Counted from the first letter of the stretch, positions 26,113 to 34,895 are shown. The stretch is DNA of 64,000 nt from Streptomyces cyanogenus (GCF_017526105.1 NZ_CP071839.1:434001-498000); one strand, 5' to 3'. Notes: generated by a model not told the origin, from the sequence alone. Numbers and translations are program-made.

Positions 26113-27729
26113 GTGACCTTCTCCGACACCCAGCAGCAGGGCGCCGCCGGGGGCGCGCCCGCGCGGCTCGGTCACCGGCAGATCACCACCGTCATGTCCG
26201 GTCTGGTGCTCGGCATGTTCCTGGGGGCGCTGGACCAGACGGTGGTCTCCTCCGCCCTGCGCACCATCGCCGACGACCTGCACGGGCTGACGGCCCAGGC
26301 GTGGGTGACCACCGCCTACCTCGTCACCGCGACCATCGCGACGCCGCTGTACGGCAAACTCTCCGACCTGCACGGCCGGCGGCCCGTCTACCTCGCCGCG
26401 ATCGCCCTGTTCACGGCGGGCTCGCTGCTGTGCGGATGCGCCACGTCGATCTACGAACTCGCGGTCTTCCGCGCTGTGCAGGGGCTCGGCGGCGGCGGGC
26501 TGATGTCGCTGGCGATGACGATCGTCGCCGACATCACCACCCCTCGCGAACGGGGCCGGTACCAGGGTTACTTCATGGCCGTGTTCGGTGGCGCCAGCAT
26601 CGTCGGCCCGCTCGTGGGTGGCGCGTTCGCGGACCGGACCAGCCTGCTCGGCATCGACGGCTGGCGCTGGATCTTCCTGATCAACATGCCGCTCGCCGCC
26701 GCCGCGGCCGTGGCGATCGTCCGTGTACTGCGCTTCCCCCACCGGCGCGTACGGCACCGGCTCGACCACGCGGGGGCGCTGGCCCTGGCCGTGGGGCTCG
26801 TACCGCTGCTGATCGTCGCCGAGCAGGGCCGTACCTGGGGCTGGGTGTCGCCCCGGGCACTGCTGCTGTACGCGATCGGCGTGGTGGGGCTCAGCGTGTT
26901 CGTCGTGGTGGAGCGGCGGGCGGGGGACGCCGCGCTGCTGCCGCCGCGCCTGTTCCGCATCCGCGCCTTCCGGCTGGGCGTGGGGCTGCATTTCGTCGTC
27001 GGGATCGGCATGTTCGGCGCGATGACGACATTGCCGCTCTACCTCCAGCTCGTCCGCGGTATGAGCCCCATGGCCGCGGGTCTGGCCACCCTGCCCACGG
27101 TGTTCGCGAACCTCGCGGTGACGCTGCTCGTGGGCCGGCTGATCTCCCGCACCGGCCGGTTCAAGGTCCATCTCGTCGCCGGCACCGGCTCGTTCACCGC
27201 GGCGATGCTCGTCTTCGCCACGCTGCGCGTGGACAGCCCGCTGTGGCAGGCGGCGCTCGGCATGGCGCTGATGGGAGCGGGCCTCGGCGCGTCGATGCAG
27301 ACGCTGACCACCCTCGCCCAGAGCGAGGTGCCCCGTACGGACATGGGCGCGGCGACGGCCTCGGTCAACTTCTTCCGCTCCAACGGCGGTACGGTCGGCA
27401 CCGCCGCGTTCCTCTCGGTCCTGTTCTCCACGGCGGCCGGCCGCATAGCCGACCGGCTGGCCGAGGCCCGCCACGACCCGGCCTACCGCCGGCTGCTGGC
27501 CCGGCCCGACAACGCGCACGCCCTCACGGGAGTGCTGCGCCCGGGCGGCGGCGTCGGCCTGGAGGACTCCGCCTTCCTGCACACTCTCGACCGGGGCGCG
27601 GCGCTGCCGTTCCTCCAGGGGTACGTCGCCGCGATGCGCGTCGTCTTCCTCACCGGCGCCGCGGTGGCCCTGGTCGCCTTCCTGATCGCGGCCTGGCGGG
27701 TACCGAACCTGACACTCTCCGACGAGTAG
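26113..27729 (+). CDS. DHA2-family (14-helix) MFS exporter
   Basis: A 538-residue transporter starting at GTG 26113. It has 14 predicted membrane helices and the DHA2 motifs: FLGALDQTVVSSALRTI in helix 1, GKLSDLHGRRPV (motif A) and AFRAVQGLGGGGLMSLA. These proton-coupled pumps export drugs and natural products. It is the third gene of the operon with the sugar dehydrogenase and glycosyltransferase, under the divergent TetR. Its ribosome site is weak (GAGGAC), and it may depend on translation of the preceding genes or its own GTG context. Confidence 0.93.
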   Translation: MTFSDTQQQGAAGGAPARLGHRQITTVMSGLVLGMFLGALDQTVVSSALRTIADDLHGLTAQAWVTTAYLVTATIATPLYGKLSDLHGRRPVYLAAIALFTAGSLLCGCATSIYELAVFRAVQGLGGGGLMSLAMTIVADITTPRERGRYQGYFMAVFGGASIVGPLVGGAFADRTSLLGIDGWRWIFLINMPLAAAAAVAIVRVLRFPHRRVRHRLDHAGALALAVGLVPLLIVAEQGRTWGWVSPRALLLYAIGVVGLSVFVVVERRAGDAALLPPRLFRIRAFRLGVGLHFVVGIGMFGAMTTLPLYLQLVRGMSPMAAGLATLPTVFANLAVTLLVGRLISRTGRFKVHLVAGTGSFTAAMLVFATLRVDSPLWQAALGMALMGAGLGASMQTLTTLAQSEVPRTDMGAATASVNFFRSNGGTVGTAAFLSVLFSTAAGRIADRLAEARHDPAYRRLLARPDNAHALTGVLRPGGGVGLEDSAFLHTLDRGAALPFLQGYVAAMRVVFLTGAAVALVAFLIAAWRVPNLTLSDE

Positions 27730-27779
27730 CCGAGGGCTTGTTGACGTCCCCGTCGCGCGCTTGACCTCGTAAGTGGTGG

Positions 27780-28180
27780 TCATTCCGAGGAGCCCTGCCA
27801 TGAGGAGGAGGTCGGGGCCGGTGTGCAGAGCCACTTCTCGCGGCTGCCACCACTCCAGCGCGGTGATGTTCTCGGCGGCGAGCTGGTGGCCGGACAGGGT
27901 CCCGTGCGGCTTGAACCTCGCGGTGCGCAGGAGGAAGAAGTCGTTGATGACGCCGTCGTAGCCCGCGGCATGTCAGGAGCCACGACCTGCTGTGCCAGAC
28001 GTGCGGCGGACGGGTGCCGACGGCAGGCCCCACCTCCTCCAGCGGTTCCCGGCGCAACGCGGAAAAGGCCGTCTCGCCCGGCTCGATCCCTCCCCCGGGT
28101 GGCGCCCACACCACCGTCCCCGCCGGTTCCGCGATCGTGAACCGGCGGTGGACGGACAGGTGGCCTCGGCAAGTGTGCAA
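27780..28180 (-). pseudogene. Decayed Nudix hydrolase gene
   Basis: One frame has the start of a Nudix box, WAPPGGGIEPGETAFSALRREPLEEVG, where the canonical GX5EX7REUXEE pattern is almost complete. The protein then shifts frame twice. QVVAPDMPRG continues in a second frame near 27990. GYDGVINDFFLLRTARF and ITALEWWQPREVALHTGPD continue in a third from about 27970 leftward. The three segments join into one ordinary Nudix protein, so the gene has lost its frame by at least two small indels close to 27970-28000. The N-terminus also seems short. It lies just after the exporter gene. Confidence 0.75.
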
Positions 28181-28288
28181 CGCGCTTGCGACATCGATCA
28201 GTCGGCCTGGGCGCCTTCTGTCCGGGCGTCGGAGTGGGCGGCGGGGAACGGCGATCGCGCGCTGCGGGGTCGGGTCGGTGCTGCTGTG

Positions 28289-28945
28289 TCAGCCCGCTGC
28301 GCCGGTCAGGGCGAGGAATTCGCTGCGGGAGCGGGCGTCGGACCGGAGCAGGCCGAGCAGGGTGGACGTCATGGTGCTGGAGCCCGTCGCCTGGACGCCG
28401 CGCAGGGTCATGCAGGCGTGTTCGGCCTCGATGACGACGCCGACGCCCTTGGGTTCCAGGTTGGTCTGCAGCCAGTCGGCGACCTGTTTGGTCAGGCGTT
28501 CCTGGACCTGGGGGCGGCAGGCGAAGTGCTCCACGATGCGGGCCAGCTTGGACAGGCCGAGGATGCGGGCGCCGGGCAGGTAGCCGACGTGGGCGGTGCC
28601 GACGATCGGCAGCAGGTGGTGCTCGCAGACGGTGCGGACCGGTATGCGGCGGGCTAGGACGAGTTCGTCGTAGCCCTCGTCGTTGGGGAAGGTGGTCAGG
28701 TCGAAGGGGCGCGGGGTGAACAGTTCGGCGTACGCCCGGGCCATCCGGCCCGGTGTGCCGCGCAGGCTCTCCGAGGCGGTGGAGACGCCGAGGGCTTCGA
28801 GGAACTGGCCGGCCGCCCTCTCCGCGGCGGCCAGGTCGATGCCTCCGGCTTCGTGGACGACCCGGAGGGCGGGCCGTGCGGGTGCGGTCTCCTCGTCGTC
28901 GAGCAGGTCCGTCGGGGCGGTGGTGCGGCGGGGACTCTCGGCCAT
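28289..28945 (-). CDS. folE: GTP cyclohydrolase I
   Basis: A 218-residue enzyme that converts GTP to 7,8-dihydroneopterin triphosphate, the first step of folate or tetrahydropterin synthesis. Zinc and active-site motifs are intact: TVCEHHLLPI, SKLARIVEHFACRPQVQERL and EAEHACMTLRG. It is third in a leftward operon, starting 1 bp after the membrane-protein gene at 28947. Most Streptomyces keep a folE in the folate cluster; this copy stands with two membrane-protein genes and a divergent HTH regulator, so it may be an accessory copy. Confidence 0.95.
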   Translation of the reverse strand: MAESPRRTTAPTDLLDDEETAPARPALRVVHEAGGIDLAAAERAAGQFLEALGVSTASESLRGTPGRMARAYAELFTPRPFDLTTFPNDEGYDELVLARRIPVRTVCEHHLLPIVGTAHVGYLPGARILGLSKLARIVEHFACRPQVQERLTKQVADWLQTNLEPKGVGVVIEAEHACMTLRGVQATGSSTMTSTLLGLLRSDARSRSEFLALTGAAG

Positions 28946-28946
28946 G

Positions 28947-29402
28947 TCAGCTGCCCCCGACGCCGAGGGCGCTGAGCAGGACCAGGACGAGGGTGGCCAC
29001 GGCGAACAGACCGTGTGCCACTACGACAGGCAGCGGGAAGTGGCGTTCGGCGGGAACTGTCGCCTCACCGCCCGGAGCCGTCGCCGTGGCGGCCGTTCCG
29101 GCGGCGACGCGGTCGCGGTGGACGGGGATCCAGCGGGCCAGCATCACGAATCCCAGCAGGGCGACGGGCAGCAGCAGGCCGAACGCGGTCCAGGCCAGGG
29201 CGGTCCTGTCGGCCACGACATAGATGATCCACACCACCAGTCCGATCGCGGCCAGGGCGAAGTGGCCGAAGACGACCGGTGCGGGCAGGCGGCTGGTGCC
29301 GGCTTGCTGCTGCCGGATTCCGCCGCGTCGGATCCATGTGCCGAGCATGTAGAAGCCGCCGAGGGCGGTGACCACCCAGGTGATCAGTGCGGCGATGTCC
29401 AT
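28947..29402 (-). CDS. Four-helix membrane protein of unknown function
   Basis: A 151-residue protein from ATG 29402 (GGAG upstream). Four hydrophobic helices are visible (ALITWVVTALGGFYMLGTW, FGHFALAAIGLVVWIIYVV, LAWTAFGLLLPVALLGFVM and a last near the C-terminus). A short polar segment with HFPLPVVVAHG precedes the last helix. It has His residues at helix ends (FGHF, AHGLF) that might bind metal or heme. It is second in the operon DUF2231 protein, this protein, folE. I do not recognise the family. Confidence 0.75.
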   Translation of the reverse strand: MDIAALITWVVTALGGFYMLGTWIRRGGIRQQQAGTSRLPAPVVFGHFALAAIGLVVWIIYVVADRTALAWTAFGLLLPVALLGFVMLARWIPVHRDRVAAGTAATATAPGGEATVPAERHFPLPVVVAHGLFAVATLVLVLLSALGVGGS

Positions 29403-29481
29403 GAGGACTCCAGGTGCGGTTGGGTGTCGCAGGCGGCCGGAGCGGCCGGCCGCCATGACGGGGACGGGGACGGGGGTCGAG

Positions 29482-30030
29482 TCATGCGGGGGTGTGCGTG
29501 CTGCCGTGGCTGCGGTCGGGTGTGTATCCCTCGGCCTGGGTGTTCTCGTCGGCTACGCGCACGCCGTAGCGGTAGGCGAGCTTGCCGCCCAGGAACCCCG
29601 AGACGGCCAGGGCCGCCACGCTGAGCGCGGACAGGACGAGGCGGCCTGTTCCGACGCTTCCGCCGGCGGTGTAGTCGCCGTGGCGCCACAGGAAGTTGAC
29701 GACGTAGGCGGCGGTCACCAGCAGGTTCAGCGTCATGTGCACCAGAGCGGTGCGGAAGGCCCGGGTACCGGCGGGGATCGCGAACAGATCGAGGAAGCCG
29801 GCCATGGCCGCCAGTAGGGCGCCGATCACCCCGACCGCGATCAGCCACTGCGAGGACTGGGTCAGGAAGCCGGGACGGTGCACGACGTGGGAAGCGATGT
29901 CGAACACCAGGCTGGTCACCCAGGCACCGATCGGCACGGTCACCAGGATCGGGTGGAACGGGTGGCCGTACGGGCCGGCGAGCGCCGCACTGACCGGACG
30001 CTTCGCCTGAAGCTGTGACTCATGGACCAT
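29482..30030 (-). CDS. DUF2231 membrane protein
   Basis: A 182-residue protein from ATG 30030, preceded by GGGGAGG. Its GHPFHPILVTVPIGAWVTSLVFD start is the DUF2231 signature, and four membrane helices follow. The HPFHP histidines and a later HM/VH pair suggest heme or quinone contact in the family, though no function is proved. It is the first gene of an operon with a four-helix protein and folE, and it is divergent from the HTH regulator at 30157. Confidence 0.88.
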   Translation of the reverse strand: MVHESQLQAKRPVSAALAGPYGHPFHPILVTVPIGAWVTSLVFDIASHVVHRPGFLTQSSQWLIAVGVIGALLAAMAGFLDLFAIPAGTRAFRTALVHMTLNLLVTAAYVVNFLWRHGDYTAGGSVGTGRLVLSALSVAALAVSGFLGGKLAYRYGVRVADENTQAEGYTPDRSHGSTHTPA

Positions 30031-30156
30031 CGCAACCGACCTCCCCACTGGTTTCGCCAACAATTCTTGGTCTTATTGCCAGAGGACGTCAAGACTCGCA
30101 GCGGAAAAGGCGAGAAGAACGCTTGTGCCCATGCAGATGGGAGTTACCGTGGTCGT

Positions 30157-30900
30157 GTGGCTTCCGATCCGACTGCGCAGGCCGACGCGGCCGACAGCGC
30201 CATCGACTCCGTCAGCGTCCTGAGCGAGGACTCGCGGCGGCGCATGTTCGCCTTCATCCGCCGTGCGCGCCGGGCCGTCACCCGCGACGAGGCCGCCGCC
30301 AGCGTCGGCATATCCCGCAAGCTCGCCGCCTTCCACCTCGACAAACTCGTCGACGCCGGTCTGCTCCGCGCGCGCTACGAATCGCCCGGCGGGATCCGCA
30401 AGGTCGGCAGGCAGCCCAAGGTCTACGAGCCCACCGACGCCCAGATCACCGTGAGCATCCCCGACCGTCGCCATGAACTCCTGGCGGACCTGCTCCTCGA
30501 CGCCGTTCTCACCGAGGGCAGGGACGAAAGCGCCGCTCAGGCCGCGGTGCGGACCGCCGAGCAGCGCGGTCGGGAGTTGGGCGAGGCCGCGCGGGAGGAG
30601 ACCCGCCCGGGCCGCCTGGGCCCCGAGCGCGGGCTGACCGCGTGCGAGCGCCTGCTGGAGCAGTACGGCTACGAGCCCGTCCGGGAGACCCCCACCCGGC
30701 TGCGGCTGCGCAACTGCCCCTTTCACCCGCTGGCCGGGAAGGCCCCCGACCTGGTGTGCGGCATGAACCACGCCTTCCTCGGCGGCTACCTGAAGGGCTT
30801 GGAGGTCAACGGCGTCCACGCCGTCCTGGCCCCTGAACCCGGGGAATGCTGCGTCCAGTTGGGCCGGACCGACGCGGCTCGCGAGGACGGGACCGACTGA
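30157..30900 (+). CDS. HTH regulator with C-terminal cysteine-rich (SufR-like) domain
   Basis: A 247-residue protein starting at GTG 30157. The N-terminal winged helix is seen in LSEDSRRRMFAFIRRARRAVTRDEAAASVGISRKLAAFHLDKLV (residues about 18-65). The C-terminal part carries RNCPFHPLAGKAPDLVCGMNHAF and EPGECCVQL, four cysteines laid out as in the Fe-S-binding ArsR/SufR-type regulators. It is divergent from the DUF2231-membrane protein-folE operon, with 126 bp between starts. Likely a redox- or iron-sulfur-responsive regulator of that operon; the cluster is inferred from cysteine spacing only. The upstream start at 30022 adds non-family sequence. Confidence 0.82.
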   Translation: MASDPTAQADAADSAIDSVSVLSEDSRRRMFAFIRRARRAVTRDEAAASVGISRKLAAFHLDKLVDAGLLRARYESPGGIRKVGRQPKVYEPTDAQITVSIPDRRHELLADLLLDAVLTEGRDESAAQAAVRTAEQRGRELGEAAREETRPGRLGPERGLTACERLLEQYGYEPVRETPTRLRLRNCPFHPLAGKAPDLVCGMNHAFLGGYLKGLEVNGVHAVLAPEPGECCVQLGRTDAAREDGTD

Positions 30901-31317
30901 GGCGCCCGCGCGTGGGCGAGACGCGCCGGACTGCGGCTCCGGCCGTCCAGTGCCTCTCGCGCCCGCCGCCTGGGACTGCGGTCCGCGCAGCGCGTCCCAC
31001 ACACCGACTGCGACTCAGACCCGTTCAGCGCCTCCCACACACCGACTGCGGCTCAGACCCGTAGCGCCTGTCGCACGCCTACTGCGGTCGCACCGGCCCC
31101 GGACGTCGGGGTCGTCCGGCGGCGTCGACCCCGGGGGTGCTTCCCCAGCGGGAGCGTGCCTCGCCGGCAGCCGCGTCACAGCCCTCCCCTCGGGGAGCGA
31201 ACGGAATCGCCGTGCTGCCGGGCCCCGCCGCGGCGGGCGACCGAGGGCCACCACGCCCCGGCGGCTGGGCCCGCCCGCATCCGGCTGGGGCCGCCCGGGC
31301 CTCGCATGGGCCGTCGG
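30901..31317. other. Convergent intergenic region with tandem repeats
   Basis: About 415 bp between the HTH gene and the leftward SDR gene. It holds the 38-bp tandem repeat described separately, plus degenerate further copies (GCGCCTGTCGCACGCCTACTGCG near 31064), and no gene. Confidence 0.5.
30988..31063. repeat. Tandem 38-bp direct repeat (two copies plus degenerate third)
   Basis: Copies at 30988-31025 and 31026-31063 differ at three positions (G/C, A/G and T/A). They abut with no spacer. A partial, more diverged copy follows up to about 31095. The repeat shares CTGCGGC/TCAGACC words with sequence before 30988, so the array may have grown by slippage or short recombination. Confidence 0.75.
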
Positions 31318-32109
31318 TCAGCGGCTCGTCCGCTGTGCCGTCACGATCGCGTCCAGGGTCTTCTCCGCGCCCACGCGCCGCTGCACCCGCTCGGCGAAGC
31401 CCGGGAACTGTGACGCGATCTTGGTCAGGAACCGCAGTTCGAGCGGGGCGACGTTGATCTCGGCGGCGTTGCGTTCGATCGCCCGTGTGACGCCTCTGAC
31501 GACCTGGTGCGGCGCGACCGTGCGGACGCCGCCGGGCGTGGGTGAACCGGTGTCGGCGAACATCCCGAGGTCGCGTACGAATCCGGGCTGCACGATGGAC
31601 ACACCGACGCCGGTGCCGTGCAGATCCTGGCGGAGGGCCAGGGAGAGGCCGCGGAGCCCGAACTTCGTCGCGTTGTACAGGGACGACGACTTGGTGGCGG
31701 CCATGCCCGACAGGGAGCCGACGAAGCAGATGTGGCCGCGTCCACGGGCCACCATCCCGGGTGCGAGCAGCCGCGCGAGCATCGCGGGGGCGCGCAGGTT
31801 GACCGCGAGGGCCCGGTCGATCTGCGCCGGCGTGTAGTCGAGCAGGTCGCCACTGGAGGGCAGCGCCGCGTTGGCGATGAGGATGTCCGTACCGGCGGCT
31901 TCCTCGGCGAGTCGCCCGACGTCCTCGGCGTCGGCGAGATCGGCGAGGACCGTCCGGGCACCGTAGCGGTCGGCGAGGGGTTCCAGCGCCTCCTTCCGCC
32001 GGCCGGTGAGGACGAGATGCGCACCGCGTGCGGACAGCTCCGCGGCGATCGCGCCGCCGATACCACCCGTGACTCCGGTGAGCAGAACAGTTGCCCCGGC
32101 TATGTGCAC
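31318..32109 (-). CDS. Short-chain dehydrogenase/reductase
   Basis: A 263-residue protein from GTG 32109, preceded by GGGAGGG. Classical SDR motifs are present: TGVTGGIGGAIA (cofactor site), NAALPSSG, catalytic GSLSG serine and YNATKFG (Tyr and Lys). After the glycine motif, TGRRKEAL with Arg residues favours NADPH. It is divergent from a TetR gene across a perfect 18-bp palindrome, so the pair is probably a substrate-responsive unit. Substrate unknown. Confidence 0.92.
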   Translation of the reverse strand: MHIAGATVLLTGVTGGIGGAIAAELSARGAHLVLTGRRKEALEPLADRYGARTVLADLADAEDVGRLAEEAAGTDILIANAALPSSGDLLDYTPAQIDRALAVNLRAPAMLARLLAPGMVARGRGHICFVGSLSGMAATKSSSLYNATKFGLRGLSLALRQDLHGTGVGVSIVQPGFVRDLGMFADTGSPTPGGVRTVAPHQVVRGVTRAIERNAAEINVAPLELRFLTKIASQFPGFAERVQRRVGAEKTLDAIVTAQRTSR

Positions 32110-32125
32110 GACTACCCTCCCACGT

Positions 32126-32143
32126 TGTTCGTTCGAACGAACA
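32126..32143. promoter_or_regulatory. TetR operator palindrome between SDR and tetR
   Basis: TGTTCGTTCGAACGAACA is a perfect 18-bp palindrome. It lies 17 bp upstream of the SDR start and 78 bp upstream of the tetR start, and resembles operators of TetR-family repressors that bind a TTCGTTC half-site. Confidence 0.78.
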
Positions 32144-32220
32144 GTAGGGATGGCAGGCCGTGCTGTCCACCGCGACGGCGGCGAACGTGCGGTCCTGGCC
32201 GGAAGACCGCTGGTGGAACA

Positions 32221-32829
32221 ATGCATGGCATGCCGAACGCCACCCCCTCCGCCTCCACCCGCCAGCGCATCGTCTCCGCCGTCCTGCGGATCATCGGCGA
32301 TGACGGGGTCGCCGCGGTCACCAACCGCCGCATCGCCCGGGAAGCCGGAGTGTCGCTCGGCTCGGTGACGTACCACTTCGAGACCCAGCACGAGCTGCTG
32401 CGCGAGAGTCTGCTGCACTTCGTGCGCGAGGAGGCCCGGCACTTCACCGAGCTGGCCGACCAGTGCGGGACCGATGGCATCGGCGTGGAGGAGGCCGCGT
32501 CCCTGGCCGGCCAGGTGGCGTGCGGCACGGCGCTGGACAGTGCCCATCTCGCCCCGTTCGAGCTGTACCTGCACGCGGGGCGCGACGAGCGGCTGCGGGA
32601 GGCGGCGGCCGAGGCGTTCCGGGCCTACGACCGGCTCGCCACCCGGATCCTCACCGCTCTGGGCGTCCCGGGCGCGGAACGTCTGGCGGCCACCACGGTC
32701 GCCGTGGTGATGGGTCTGCAACTGCGTCGTCTGGCCACCGGGAGCCCGGCGGAGGACCTGGTCGACGCCCTCCTGCTGCTCGCACGCGGCGCCGCCGCCG
32801 AGCAGGCCGGGCAGGACCTGCCGGCGTGA
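32221..32829 (+). CDS. TetR-family regulator
   Basis: A 202-residue protein from ATG 32221; a second in-frame ATG lies at 32230. The HTH (RIVSAVLRIIGDDGVAAVTNRRIAREAGVSLGSVTYHF) is at residues about 15-55. The C-terminal ligand domain is alanine- and leucine-rich. It is divergent from the SDR gene with an 18-bp palindrome near the SDR start, so it is likely an autorepressor of both genes. Confidence 0.9.
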   Translation: MHGMPNATPSASTRQRIVSAVLRIIGDDGVAAVTNRRIAREAGVSLGSVTYHFETQHELLRESLLHFVREEARHFTELADQCGTDGIGVEEAASLAGQVACGTALDSAHLAPFELYLHAGRDERLREAAAEAFRAYDRLATRILTALGVPGAERLAATTVAVVMGLQLRRLATGSPAEDLVDALLLLARGAAAEQAGQDLPA

Positions 32830-32998
32830 GAACGCCGGCCGTCGACGGGAGACCCCTGCCGCGACCCGCGCGGCCGTCACCGCCCGAGGGTGACTTCGCC
32901 CGGGGGAAAACCCCCGGCGGCCGGTGGGGGCGGGCCTCCTGTGCGTACGGTGGCAGGCAGGCTTCTTGGGGACGTACGGCGTCCTGAGAATTCTCGGC

Positions 32999-34071
32999 AT
33001 GACGATCTCTCCGGATGCCTCCCCCGTAAGCCCCCGTGCCGTCGTCGACGCGGGCACGTCGCGACCCGGTGCCGGCAGCGACTTCGCCCGGCTCTCCCGG
33101 CGGATCGCCGAGGCGGCCTGCTGAAGCGGCGCCCGGGCTACTACACGGTGCGGCTCGGTCTCGTCGTCGGGTCGTTCGCCGGCGGCTGGGCGGGCTTCTT
33201 CTTTCTCGGCGACACCTGGTGGCAGCTGGCCGTGGCCGCCTTCCTTGCCCTGGTGTTCGGTCAGGTCGCCCTCGTGGCACACGATCTGGCGCACCGGCAG
33301 GTCTTCCGGCGGCGCCGGTACAGCGAGTTCGCCGGACGGCTGTTCGGCAATCTGGGCGTCGGCATGAGCTACGGCTGGTGGATGAACAAGCACACCCGCC
33401 ACCACGCCCATCCCAACCACGAGGAACTGGACCCCGATGTCGCCCCGGACATCCTGGTGTGGTCCGCCGAGCAGGCCCGCGCCAGCCGGGGCCTGGCCCG
33501 CCTCCTCGGCGGGCACCAGGCGGTGCTGTTCTTCCCGTTGCTGGCCCTGGAGGGCTTCAACCTGCACGTCGCGAGCGTGCGGGCGCTGCGCTCACCGTTC
33601 ATGAAGAACCGGGTGCTGGAGGGCGCGCTGCTCCTGGCGCACATGACCGCTCTGCTCTCGGCCCTGTTCCTGGTGCTCTCCCCGGGCAGGGCGGTGGCGT
33701 TCCTCGCCGTGAACCAGTGCCTGTTCGGCCTCTACCTGGGCTGCACGTTCGCCCCCAACCACAAGGGCATGCCGACGCTCACCGGTGACCAGCAGCTCGA
33801 CTTCCTGCGGCGCCAGGTCCTGACGTCCCGCAACGTGCGCGGCGGGCTGCTGACCGACGTGATGCTGGGCGGGCTCAACCACCAGATCGAGCACCACCTG
33901 TTCCCGGGCATGCCGACGGTCCACCTGCGCCGGGCCCGGCTGATCGTGCGGCGGTACTGCGCCGAGATCGGGGTGCCGTACCACGAGACGGGACTGGTCC
34001 GGTCGTACCGGGAGGCGCTCACGCACCTGCACCGCGTGGGCGAGCCGATCAGGCGGCGGCGCAGGGCGTGA
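32999..34071 (+). pseudogene. Fatty-acid (acyl-lipid) desaturase, frameshifted near the N-terminus
   Basis: The first frame starts at ATG 32999 and reads GAGSDFARLSRRIAEAA, a usual desaturase N-terminus, then meets TGA at 33122. The rest continues in another frame from LLKRRPGYYTVRLGLV to the end at 34071. Inserting one base in the C/G run at about 33113-33120 restores a protein of about 357 residues. All three histidine boxes survive in the second frame: HDLAH, HTRHH and NHQIEHHLFP, plus four membrane helices. Translation of the main part alone from an unidentified internal start is possible but would lack the start of the family. It may be an assembly error. Confidence 0.75.
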
Positions 34072-34083
34072 GCGGACAGCGGC

Positions 34084-34105
34084 GCGGCCGGTGCTTCAGC
34101 CGGCC
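34084..34105. terminator. Short hairpin between desaturase and msrA ends
   Basis: CGGCCGG (34084-34090) and CCGGCCG (34099-34105) form a 7-bp stem with an 8-nt loop in the 24-bp convergent gap, overlapping the end of msrA. It may end both transcripts. Confidence 0.4.
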
Positions 34106-34617
34106 GAGGACGCGGCCCGGCGCGGCAGCTTCCAGTTCGGTCGCGGGAAGTGGCAGGTGTAGCCGTTCGGGTAGCGCTCCAGATAGTCCTGGTGCTCGGG
34201 CTCGGCCTCCCAGAAGTCGCCCACGGGCTCGACCTCGGTGACCACCTTGCCCGGCCACAGGCCGCTCGCCTCGACGTCCGCGATGGTGTCCAGGGCGACG
34301 CGGTGCTGTTCCTCGTCGGTGTAGAAGATGGCCGACCGGTAGCTGCGCCCGATGTCGTTGCCCTGCCGGTCCCTGGTGGTCGGGTCGTGGATCTGGAAGA
34401 AGAACTCCAGGATGTCGCGGTAGCTCGTGACCTTCGGATCGAAGAGGATCTCGATGGCCTCGGCGTGGTCGCCGTGGTTGCGGTAGGTCGCGTTCGGCGT
34501 GTCACCGCCGCTGTAGCCGACGCGGGTGGACACCACGCCCGGCTGCTTGCGGATCAGGTCCTGCATGCCCCAGAAACAACCGCCCGCCAGTACGGCCCGC
34601 TCGGTTTCCGATGTCAT
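34096..34617 (-). CDS. msrA: Peptide methionine-(S)-S-oxide reductase
   Basis: A 173-residue cytoplasmic repair enzyme from ATG 34617, chosen for its GAGGGAG ribosome site. The catalytic Cys lies in [11 protein letters not shown]. Family motifs [23 protein letters not shown] and [19 protein letters not shown] are intact. It reduces the S form of methionine sulfoxide using thioredoxin. The usual regenerating cysteines near the C-terminus are sparse (one, in GYTCHFP), so resolution may use another route. Confidence 0.95.
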   Translation of the reverse strand: MTSETERAVLAGGCFWGMQDLIRKQPGVVSTRVGYSGGDTPNATYRNHGDHAEAIEILFDPKVTSYRDILEFFFQIHDPTTRDRQGNDIGRSYRSAIFYTDEEQHRVALDTIADVEASGLWPGKVVTEVEPVGDFWEAEPEHQDYLERYPNGYTCHFPRPNWKLPRRAASSAG

Positions 34618-34895
34618 CGGTCGCTCCCTCACCCTCGAGCCGCTGTCCGGCGCGGTCGTCGACGTACGGATCTCACGTCCACCCAGCTTATTACTACGCC
34701 CGAGTAAGCATCGAGCGGCCCTGGGAGCAGGTCCGCGGGTATCCCCGGCGCCGAAGCCTTGACTCGGCAGGCGGCACTGGCGATCCTCATGGCGCACAGT
34801 TTGCGTAGACATGACAAAGCGGTAGCGCGCGTTCCTCGGGCCCCCGATCACCTCGCCGGTCGACCGCGCGTCCCGCCGACCGAGGGACGTGGGCC

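Noticed and set aside
25963..27834. A 623-codon leftward frame opposite the exporter gene
   Set aside because: Low-complexity shadow; only its first 40 codons match anything, and those are the end of the decayed Nudix gene.
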